Assembly (NCBI GenBank): GCA_034440575.1
Contig: JAOTOL010001599.1
Location: 1,830,501-1,894,500 of the forward strand
Source: Imbricaverruca yamaguchii
Lineage: Eukaryota > Arthropoda > Thecostraca > Neoverrucidae
DNA length: 64,000 nt
Reading direction: 5' to 3'
Shown: positions 55,304 through 64,000 of the stretch, one piece after another
How the letters are laid out: the number at the start of each line of letters is the position of its first letter
Position numbering within the stretch: the stretch's first letter is position 1
Translations under genes and position numbers: made by a program
Notes under the pieces: generated by a model
The model's input: the letters and a program-made list of their open reading frames with translations, nothing else
Told to the model about the DNA's origin: nothing
Database searches by the model: none

Positions 55304-55533
55304 TTAAATTTTTTCTTTCTTTTCAGCATCATTTTCATGCTTTTTAGGCCCAACTCCAAGCCCACTTTTTGGTGTGATTTTTCCCTGCCAGCTGAAAAGT
55401 ATGAATTTGCAGATGGAGGAAATTGCTTGTGGCACCATGCTAACCACATTCATGAACATTGATTTGAAAACAAATTCTAAGGATTCAAAAGGCACATGAA
55501 GCTGCAAATGTACTGGCTGCTCTAACATTGCTC
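55304..55533 (-). CDS. candidate terminal exon, unrecognised protein
   Basis: On the - strand GAATTGATTTTTATAG ends at 55534 as a plausible splice acceptor, and a frame continues for about 76 codons to a TAA at 55304. Residues are non-repetitive, with a moderately hydrophobic stretch (FKSMFMNVVSMVPQAISSI) and a charged end (KKHENDAEKKEKI), unlike the repeat-derived frames elsewhere. I do not recognise the family. The frame stays open upstream of the acceptor to 55576, so the acceptor is not proven. No polyadenylation signal or upstream exon is identified, and the + strand also has a short open frame here. It may equally be part of an old transposon. Confidence 0.25.
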
Positions 55534-56681
55534 CTATAAAAATCAATTCACAATTTTTTTTGTTATAAAATTTCATAATTTTAAGAAACTTAACTTAGCT
55601 TATGCTAGCCGAACTTTTTCAGATATTCTTTTTGTCAGATATAAAAAGGAACGCATTTTCATAGCCTATGCGCATTCTGTAACATGACGCTTTGGTAAGT
55701 TCTTAGAATAACCTAGCCTAGCATCTTGTTTTGCTTTACAGAGGTAAAATATGTGTAAAACATCTTGCGAACACGCTAAGTCGTATTAAATATTTGATAT
55801 TAATGAGTGTACCTTTGTTTATAGATCCACCCAATGCAACCAGCATTTCATATATGGTGTGTTGCAATTAGACATATTAGTTAATCATTATACTTTTATT
55901 ATATTTATGGTTCAATGCGGAACATAAGACAGACAAACACTACCTAGTATTGATCATTTAATTATCCACTGACTATGCCAGAGCATTGCTTCTTTCACAC
56001 AATCCAATTCGTGTCGTAGAAAAGTTCTCTGTTTGCATAATGGATGCCAAAGCTTGATGGCTGCTGCTCCATGTGTAGCAGCATTGGGACACTCTATGCA
56101 TCTGCTTCTTGTAATTGCTGTATATTGTAGTTAAAAGCTGTTCGTGAAAGGGGAAGAGTACAAGGTAACCATACAACACTGGAAAATTGACATGAAGAAA
56201 GCGCCAACCAGCACGTAATAGTGACAGCAGACTGATACACTCACAAATGTTCAATTTCCACTTAACATAATTATTAATGTTCAATCTTATGCTGTGTTAT
56301 GATATGCTGCAGTGTTCCATGGTTTTGCCATGCTGTATGTGACAAAGGGCACTACCTCGCATGATTGATATATTGGGGTATCGTTTAATCCCAGTTATTA
56401 CTGTAGTGCATGGAAAGTAACTCAAGTGTACCTACTTCAATTTTTGAACATGCTCACCATTGTTTGCATTGTATTGTCTCACTGGTAGGATGGTTTCATA
56501 CATTGGACATATTTGGTGCAATTATGGTTAAGCAATGTTGTTAATCGTGTTAACTGTGTTAATTGTGCAAATTGTCTTGTGATACAAGAACTACACCGCT
56601 ACTCTCGTTCTTTATTGTATGATCCTTTAACGTCAGTTAATATACCGAGTGTAGATTTGGGGGAGCACTTTTAGCCTAGTA
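55534..56681. other. AT-rich unique DNA with coding-like frames near 56000-56200
   Basis: Around 55960-56110 the - strand reads CIECPNAATHGAAAIKLWHP and, further on, LRHELDCVKEAMLWHSQWI before a TGA, while the + strand also reads a plausible segment (RALLLSHNPIRVVEKFS). Both cannot be real. Texture suggests an old coding sequence, possibly a transposase or pseudogene, but I cannot assign it. Confidence 0.3.
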
Positions 56682-57085
56682 GTGTCCCTGCAGCCTGCCA
56701 CCCATAATGCACTACCTGTTGGCTGTAGCACTGACACCCGCTATGCTCTACTGCTTGCTTGTAGGACTACCGCATGCATTACTCTACCTGTTGCCCAAAA
56801 CGCTGCCCTCCGTAATACGCCACCCGCTAGTTGTAACCGCCCACAATATCTTGCATGTTGGCTGAAGCACATCCACCCACAATACGCTACCTATTTGCTG
56901 CGCACCGCCCATGCACTCTGCTACATGTTGGCTGTAGCACCGCCTCCCACGATACACCACCTGTTGGCTGTAGCACTGCTGCCGACAATGCGCTACCGGC
57001 AGGCTGCGACACTGCCTCGAAAAATATATTACCTATTGGCCGTAGTACTGCCTCCGTGATCTGCTACCTGTTGGATACAACACTG
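56682..57085. repeat. degenerate ~35-bp repeat (ACCTGTTGGCTGTAGCAC type)
   Basis: CTACCTGTTGGCTGTAGCAC, CACCTGTTGGC and GCTACCTGTTGG words at about 30-40 bp spacing with TGCxCACCCAxAATxC linkers. Diverged; best kept at 56920-57080. Confidence 0.75.
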
Positions 57086-57420
57086 TCACGACACGCGTCG
57101 GAATCAATTCCTCGCAGTTGAGAGTGGCGCGTCACGCCGTGCCCGCTGCGCCGCAGCCCCTCCCCCCGCCCCGCCGGCGGCGGTCGTGGCACGTGGACAG
57201 ATGTACACCATCGGCGGGAATGCACGCCGGCGCGTGTGGAGGTATGCACAGGTGCAGCCGCATAGGAGGCGAAACACTTGAACGGCGGGACGCCGCCGGC
57301 TCCGGCGTCGCGTGGCGCGCCGCTGACACCTGCCGCACGTGTCGAGGAGCGCGCCACACCCGGCGCGCGCGCCAAATTGAAAAGTGCAGCCGTTGGCTGA
57401 GGTGAATGGCAGCTGAGCGT
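57086..57420. other. CpG island-like block
   Basis: CpG-dense (GCCGGCGGCGGTCGTGGC, GGCGTCGCGTGGCGCGCCGC). Frames open on both strands. No exon or promoter element defended. Confidence 0.4.
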
Positions 57421-57506
57421 TCAAGATAGTGCCAAATTGCAGGCAGTTCCGTGCCACCCCTCTCCCCGTTCACTGAAGGAAGAATAATTGGTTGATTTGA
57501 GCGCAT

Positions 57507-57509
<3 letters not shown>

Positions 57510-57575
<66 letters not shown>
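57510..57575. repeat. (AG)n microsatellite
   Basis: About 66 bp of AG with one GGGAG interruption at the right end. Lies 30 bp before the 30-bp array. Confidence 0.95.
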
Positions 57576-57604
57576 CCGGGCATACCCATACTCTGACCAA
57601 AAAC

Positions 57605-58310
57605 AACGCTGAGACAGACACACTGGTCGTGACCAATACTGGGACAGATTCACCGACCGTGACCAACACTGGGACAGATACACTGACCGTGACCAACACT
57701 GGGACAGATACACTGACAGTGACCAACACTGGGACAGATACACTGACAGTGACCAACACTGGGACAGATACACTGACCGTGACCAACACTGGGACAGGCA
57801 CACTGACAGTGACCAACACTGGGACAGAATACTGACCGTGACCAACACTGGGAAGATATACTAACCAACACTGGGACAGACACACTGGTCGTGACCAACA
57901 CTGGGACAGATACACTGACCGTGACCAACACTGGGACAGACATACTGACCGTGACCAACACTGGGACAGATATATTGACCGTGACCAACACTGGGACAGA
58001 CACACTGGTCGTGACCAACACTGGGACAGACACACTGGTCGTGACCAACACTGGGACAGATACACTGACCGTGACCAACACTGGGACAGATATACTGACC
58101 GTGAACAACACTGGGACAGACATACTGACCGTGACCAACACTGGGACAGACACACTGGTCGTGACCAACACTGGGACAGATACACTGACCGTGACCAACA
58201 CTGGGACAGACATACTGACCCTGACCAACACTGGGACAGATACACGACCGGACCAACACGGGAAAGAAACACCACCAACAAAAAAAAAAATGACCGTGAC
58301 CAACACTGGG
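57605..58310. repeat. 30-bp minisatellite, about 23 copies
   Basis: Unit GACCGTGACCAACACTGGGA plus CAGATACACT, with GGTCGTGACC and GACATACTG variants. Shortened units lie at 57825-57875. The unit has no stop on either strand and its period is divisible by three, so a 172-codon + frame (TVTNTGTDTL repeat) and - frames of up to 348 codons (Val/Ser/Cys-rich) are open. No coding support. Confidence 0.95.
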
Positions 58311-58835
58311 GCAGACGCATTGGCCGAAAATACGCTGAGAAAGATTGTTGGACTGGACTGGAGATCATGTCTGCATACACAAGACCTTGTGTATGCATGC
58401 GTACATTGACCGTGGCCAGTACAGGACGGACATTCATTGGATAGGCAATGCTGGCCCAGACGCACACCGACCGTGACTAACAATGGGACAGATACATCTT
58501 GACCATGACAAACACTGACCATACATGCATTGCCCTTGACCGACATTGGTCATGCACACACTGTCCGTGAACAACAATAGACATGTATACATTGACCGTG
58601 ACCAAAACTGGACATGCATGCTTTGACAATGACTGATACTGGTCATACGTACATTACCCGTGGCAAACACTGAGCATGCATTCATTGACCACGATCAACA
58701 CTGGACATACACACACTAACGTGAGTGGCCAACACTAGCCCAGACATATACCGAGCGTGACCAACACTGGACCTGCCTTCATTGGCCGCGGTCACCACTG
58801 GCTAGTCATACACTGAGCGTGAACAACACCGACAA
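58311..58835. repeat. degenerate continuation of the 30-bp array
   Basis: GACCGTGACCAA, CACTGGACATGCA and CATTGACC words continue with growing divergence. An old flank of the same array. Confidence 0.75.
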
Positions 58836-59240
58836 GCGCCGGTGCGGCCACGAGGGAGCCGTCAGCGCGGCCACAAAGCCAGCCGGTGCCACCTGGCCGT
58901 TAGACCGATTACCGCATTAAGTGGCGACACTGAGCCTGCGCTTTGACCTGGCCACGCGCGCTGCCCACCTGGCCGCTGCCCCGTCGTGGACTCCCCCACC
59001 GAGGCGCGACCCAGTCCCCCCGGCCGGACCTCCGGCGCTGGTCAGCGCTTCTGTTGGGGCGCTGCGAGACAACAACGCCGGCTAATGGCGGTCAAGGTGC
59101 GTCGGCACTCCACAACGGCCCTGCAAAACGCACCGTAATTAATTATTGCAATTATTTGTGGCTGGGCCGTAATGGATTTTAATGGGAGCAGCCGCAGTAA
59201 TGAGCGTGCGGTCGGAGGGGTAGGCAACGGTGAAAAAGTG
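58836..59240. promoter_or_regulatory. CpG-rich block with a homeodomain-word cluster
   Basis: GACCGATTACCGCATTAAGTG near 58900, a CpG-rich stretch, then ACCGTAATTAATTATTGCAA, CAATTATTTGTGG, CGTAATGGATTTTAATGGG and AGTAATGAGCG at 59130-59205. The repeated TAATTA/TAATGG words in 75 bp are the densest such cluster in the window. Function is inference. Confidence 0.35.
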
Positions 59241-60165
<925 letters not shown>

Positions 60166-60169
60166 TGCC

Positions 60170-60265
60170 AGTGTGGTCTAGTGGAGCGTGTGCAGCCGAT
60201 TGGCACAATAACCTGATTCACGCTCGGACGGAAGTGATGTCCAGGTCGGGAATTCAAACCAACGC
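60170..60265 (+). mobile_element. tRNA-like SINE candidate
   Basis: TGGTCTAGTGGAGCG at 60174 fits a Pol III A box, and GGTCGGGAATTCAAACC at 60244 resembles a B box. Their spacing (about 70 bp) is longer than in a tRNA but possible in a diverged SINE. Just beyond lies GTCTCCGGAGAC, a 12-bp palindrome. No tail or target duplication found. Confidence 0.35.
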
Positions 60266-62099
60266 GTCTCCGGAGACTGGTCTCCATAGATACACTTCAC
60301 TGAAATGACTTGGGTAGCGTTTGCTTTGGTGGCGATATATTTAGAATTCGTAAGCATGCTTAGGCGAGGCTACAAAATACGGATGTCTACAAATAAAAAT
60401 ACAAGTTATTTCCATCACCAACGCAATTTATCAGATATCAGTATCTAAAGGGGAAAAGGGAGGGAAAAGGTCCATCCCATCCTCTAATACTTGTAGCTTG
60501 AGGTTAACAAACATTATGTATCTACACCGGAGCACGCAATTTTCAGTGTGGACTTGTGTGTTAAGCTTGCCCCGAATCTATAAAAATGTGGCAATGCAAC
60601 ATAATGTGCAGAGGGGAGGAGGATATTGAAGGCCTACTTCTCACCTGAGCCGCATGTGTCATGATGTGTATCATGATACACGAATTGCCACCTGCAATTG
60701 TCCTTATCCTGTTATGATGTGATGTGAGAGATAGCCTGAAGCCTGCTGTTCGTCACAAAACTCCCTAGGTGCTCCATTAATGGCGCTGAATGTTGAAATG
60801 TGTCAGTGGTAAATGCGTCAGTGATAAATATGTCAGTGGTAGTGAGTATGGGCAAATTTCGGAAGCTACTCAGCTGATCAAACGTAAGGTAAGCAAATAC
60901 AATTTTAGCCGGATAATAGAACGGTTATATTCCACGCTACCACATGTCACCAGCAGAGGCTAGGGTATAACAAAAACAAAACCGAAAAACAGGTGATGAG
61001 GTCATTAGTTCTTGTAGGCATGTTCCTTCCAGCAAACACACTCACATACAATTCACTTATATGCATATCAGGGATCAATCCAAGCACAGGCTCGTCCCTG
61101 GCAGTGGCGTTGCGACAGGAAAGATCAGTTAAACAAGCATGCACTCATGGCGTAGCAAATCGCTATTCCCCAGCTGAAAGCTTCACTACCTCCAGATAAT
61201 GTCAGCTTCACTGTAGAGGAATAGGAGATTCCAGATCTTCGTAGGTCATGCTATTGTGATCGCGAGTCAGGCGAAGACTGAGCGAGTCCACTTGAGTCAG
61301 TGAGGGACCACTGAACTGTGCGAGTCGTGGGGGCGGGAGGGGGGGTGCCCGATATGGATCCAACGTTTCTGCGCACTGATGAAGCCCGATAGGCCGCCTC
61401 CTGTCCCCGCCCGTACAGCGCACCTAGCGGCATCGCCGATGGGCGCGACAAATACAAATGTGACAAATACACTCACTCGTCAAATCCTTCAAATAACAAC
61501 ACCGTCCATTCAGCTGTTCTCAGCTGGCGGAAACCGTGCCAATTTTGCCTACCATTTGTGGTGCATGTGATTTATGTGGTGGACAATGAATGCCTTGTCT
61601 GTTCCAGATCGCTGGACATTGGAAACCATCCATTGGAAAGTCATTTCGGCGGGCATGTTATTATCCCAGTTTGCAGGCACGACTTCGTCGGTATGGATGG
61701 ATAAGGCGGGTATATTGCTATCAAATGCCCAGCTGTTTTTCTACGTATACATATGAGGGATCTGGGATGGTTCACGGTCCCACGCCTCATTATCAGTGAT
61801 CGTGTATTGAGCACGAGACTCGTAGCATCTGAGCCGCACTAAAACGATGCAATCAAGTGACAGCAACACAAAGCAGGAAGGGCGAAGGGGGCGGGGCACG
61901 CGTCGAAACTAGCACCGTTGCGACACCCCAGATCGATACGGATGTCAGGCGGAGGGGAGGATGAGGGGCGATTACCGGCGATCTGGGGGTGGGGGACGTG
62001 TCCGATGGGCACGTGGCGGGAGCCGTCCCGGTAATGGGGCGTGCGCGGATCTGTCTGCCGGCACGTGGCCCGTGACACAAGCTCACCTGGCGGCGTCAC
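60266..62099. other. unique DNA, nothing recognised
   Basis: AT-rich to 61200, then mixed, CpG-rich at 61860-62099. Short conflicting frames. GTCAGTGGTAA words recur three times at 60800-60845. No gene supported. Confidence 0.4.
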
Positions 62100-62224
62100 G
62101 GTACCCTGTCGGACCCTTGACGGCCCCCTGACGGTCCCTGACGGCCCCTGACGGCCCCCGACCGGCCGCCGCCGATCGCCACACCTAATTACTGCCGATT
62201 AAGGACGCCAAATTACCAGGCTTC
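62100..62224. promoter_or_regulatory. CTGACGGCCC short repeat and homeodomain-like words
   Basis: 62110-62162 has five CTGACGGCCC or CTGACGGTCC copies. Next come CACACCTAATTACTGCCG, CGATTAAGG and CCAAATTACCAGG. The second part has the same texture as the other candidate islands. Inference. Confidence 0.28.
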
Positions 62225-62385
62225 CATCGGTCTCTGTCCGGCGGAGTGGCGACAGAGTGGGCTCCGAGTCGCTGCGGAGTGGGGCTGGAGTGGTGACAGA
62301 GTGGGCTCCGAGTCGCTGCGGAGTGGGGCTGGAGTGGCGACAGAGTGGGCTCCGAGTCGCTGCGGAGTGGGGCTGGAGTGGTGAG
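62225..62385. repeat. 44-bp repeat, three and a half copies
   Basis: TGGCGACAGAGTGGGCTCCG plus AGTCGCTGCGGAGTGGGGCTGGAG starts at 62247 and 62291 (variant TGGTGAC), then again at 62335. Near-identical copies. Confidence 0.95.
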
Positions 62386-62452
62386 CGGCCAGTGCTCGCG
62401 GGCACGGCTACTGAGGGTGCTGATTGGCCAACACTCGACATTGGTGCATAAT

Positions 62453-62538
62453 GTGGTGACACGTCACCACCTGGAAACTGGTCTATGGGGTATTGACCAG
62501 CCAACACCCGGAGACCTCGGCTCGGTCGAGGTCTCCGG
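62453..62538. other. two perfect inverted repeats
   Basis: GTGGTGAC (62453-62460) and GTCACCAC (62463-62470) pair across AC. CCGGAGACCTCG (62508-62519) pairs exactly with CGAGGTCTCCGG (62527-62538) over a 7-nt loop. The second is a stable GC-rich stem but lacks a terminator or RNA-gene context. Confidence 0.9.
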
Positions 62539-63140
62539 CCTCGGCCGACAGAAAATTTGACTGATATACTAAGCCTGTCGACTTAACGCCTCATCTTCCT
62601 CCTATGTCCCTCAGTCGTTACCGGGAAAATATGGCATTGGCTTTGTTCTTGCAGGTTCAGCCCATGCAACACCCATAGGCGTAATTGTCATTCTTGTGGC
62701 GGCTGTTCCCCGCTTCGAAATTTATCGCCAATATCTCTCATATCCCGAGATATTTTGGGGAGGCTTAGAAGACGCTTTGTCAATGACAGTTATAGTCAAG
62801 TTATAAGACCATATGTTCATAGCAATGCCAAAAATAATTCGAGACAAAGCAAGAAAGTGCATTCATATTCACGGTTGCATATCCCCACATGGTAATACTA
62901 AATCACTTTTAAGCCTTCAGCTTGGAAAGTAAGTGTGAATCCATGCAACAATACACGTGATTGTGCATGTTTATGCATGTGTATGCACTCAGCGTCCAGT
63001 TCGCCAAAAGCGGCACCGGCCAGTTGCCTCTCGGCGTTCCGATGCACCTGCCACCTGAGAGCGGCCGAGCCTCTGTACGGCACCGCCATCACCAGTCACT
63101 CGGCCGAGAGCGCTGTCTGTCAATCATCAGCCTAATGTAG
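62539..63140. other. unique DNA, nothing recognised
   Basis: AT-balanced, GC-rich after 62990. No gene supported. Confidence 0.4.
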
Positions 63141-63510
63141 GTACCGGTTCGGTGCCGTTGCAGCCGGCGTCACGTGGCTCCGAGAGCAGAGGGTAGCGGT
63201 GGGGGGGGGGGTGGGGGCAGGGGGGGGGATCAGAGACGCGGCGCGCGCGCCGAGTTGGCGGCCGCCGCACGTGCCGGCCGGTCGGCGGAGAGGAAGCGGT
63301 CGGTGCTGGGCGGCAGCGCGGCCAAATATAGCCGCCGCCGGCGGCGCCGACTCTGTCGCGGCCGGAGGATGAATCACCGACACCGCGTCGTCCCCACAGC
63401 CGGGCCGACCGGCGCGCCCCCGGACGCCGCCGACGTGCCGACTGAGCTGGAGGCGGCTGTGAACTACGTGAAGGAGTTACACAATAAGCCACGACGTGGT
63501 GTGTAGCCAG
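63141..63510 (+). other. CpG island-like block with a possible short exon
   Basis: G-rich runs at 63200-63229, then CpG-dense DNA with CCAAATATAGCCGCC near 63321. A + frame from ATG at 63369 reads DVPTELEAAVNYVKELHNKP before a stop at about 63504. Its non-repetitive end is somewhat protein-like, but I recognise nothing and see no clear donor, so I leave it uncalled. Confidence 0.3.
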
Positions 63511-63620
63511 CTTCAGGCGCCTTCCGTGCTCGGCTGTCGTGGGGGAGCCGACGCTCGGTTAGAGTCCCATCTCCAATCGCCGTTGCCTGTGGGTCATCCT
63601 TCGCAATCCTCCAATCCTCA

Positions 63621-63648
63621 TGCCTCTGCGTGAATGCACGCAGAGGCA
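63621..63648. other. perfect hairpin, 12-bp arms, 4-nt loop
   Basis: TGCCTCTGCGTG (63621-63632) pairs exactly with CACGCAGAGGCA (63637-63648) over AATG. Confidence 0.92.
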
Positions 63649-63759
63649 ACGGGAAGAGTTGTGAACTGGAATCCGTTCGTCGTCCACCACTTTTCACTCT
63701 GACTTTCTCCACCGGTCTCTTTTCACTTTGCACACATGCAGTTCCGATGCTGCCACGCT

Positions 63760-63925
63760 GTACCTGATCCTGCTTCTGATTGTGTACCTGCTTCTGCTGC
63801 CACGCTGCACCTGATCCTGTTCCTGCCACGCTATACATGATCCTGATTTGATCACGTACCAGATCCTGCTCTGATCCTGTGTCTGATCCTGCTTCTGATT
63901 CTGTAGCTGATCCTGTTTCCGTCTG
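63760..63925. repeat. ~12-bp TGATCCTGCTTC-type repeat
   Basis: TGATCCTGCTTC, TGATCCTGTTCC and CTGATCCTG words at about 12-bp spacing, with CTGCCACGCTGCAC interruptions that recur at longer spacing. Moderately diverged. Confidence 0.82.
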
Positions 63926-63953
63926 AATGTCGTATTCACCTGCTCCGTCTGAA

Positions 63954-63977
63954 GTGAATACGACCGGTCGTATTCAC
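63954..63977. other. 24-bp perfect palindrome near the window end
   Basis: Each half is GTGAATACGACC or its complement GGTCGTATTCAC, meeting at CCGG. GTCGTATTCACCTGCTC also occurs at 63929, so this may be the first inverted pair of an array continuing past the window. Confidence 0.92.
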
Positions 63978-64000
63978 CTGCTCTCCATGTCGTACACCGC

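Noticed and set aside
57891..58409. TNTGTDTL-repeat frame as an antifreeze-like or mucin-like protein
   Set aside because: The 30-bp period keeps any stop-free frame open; - strand frames over the same DNA are longer, and there is no signal peptide or unique region.
60170..60265. Functional tRNA gene
   Set aside because: A-box to B-box spacing and the poor B box do not allow a cloverleaf; at best a SINE relic.
62508..62538. Rho-independent-type terminator
   Set aside because: No T run follows the stem, no gene precedes it, and the genome is eukaryotic.

Overview
The window reads as nuclear DNA of an animal, most likely an arthropod. There are no operon-like gene runs, no confident intact gene, two decayed LINE retrotransposon tails, microsatellites, poly-G runs, and a short interstitial (CCTAA)n tract at 33713-33748. 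TTAGG is the usual insect and crustacean telomere repeat, so that tract suggests but does not prove the phylum. I cannot name a species. Composition alternates between very GC-rich, CpG-rich blocks and AT-rich unique DNA.

The dominant content is tandem repeats. I count about 30 distinct minisatellites whose spans add up to roughly a quarter of the window. The largest are a 7-8 bp G-rich array (2148-3095), a 34-bp array (5100-6640), a degenerate 25-30 bp array (31236-32352), a 32-bp array (34315-35752), a 17-bp array (35876-36770), a 29-bp array (38276-39115), a second 32-bp array (45692-46710), a 63-bp array (50078-51205), a third 32-bp array (51232-51735) and a 30-bp array (57605-58310). They have unrelated consensus sequences and are mostly separated by unique DNA. 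Nearly every long open reading frame lies inside one of them and is an artefact of the period.

Mobile-element remains: a degraded LINE 3' half on the + strand (about 13280-14430) with the RT C-terminal region broken by stops and frameshifts; a short LINE C-terminus plus 3' tail on the - strand (about 32380-32690) with an 8-bp tail repeat of the CR1 type; a pair of diverged copies of one unrecognised dispersed element (about 9505-10045 and 42275-43115); and three weak tRNA-like SINE candidates (17505, 37480, 60170).

Between the arrays lie CpG-rich blocks next to islands of mixed composition carrying homeodomain-, SOX-, forkhead- or GATA-like words (6960, 11900, 15345, 20540, 40656, 48930, 52600, 58890, 62160). 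They look like non-coding regulatory DNA of a gene-poor interval. That is inference from motif texture only; no conservation data were available.

The most unusual items are two unrelated 38-bp arrays that each place an E-box in every or nearly every unit (7330-7555 and 26262-26505), a 100-bp inverted duplication enclosing a 13-bp array (21087-21673), a hairpin and two palindromes within 71 bp just after an array (36776-36846), a 17-bp-arm hairpin where repeat polarity flips (34125-34169), and several exact 18-24 bp palindromes. One coding-like terminal-exon candidate lies on the - strand at 55304-55533. No complete gene, tRNA, rRNA, CRISPR array or operon can be supported.
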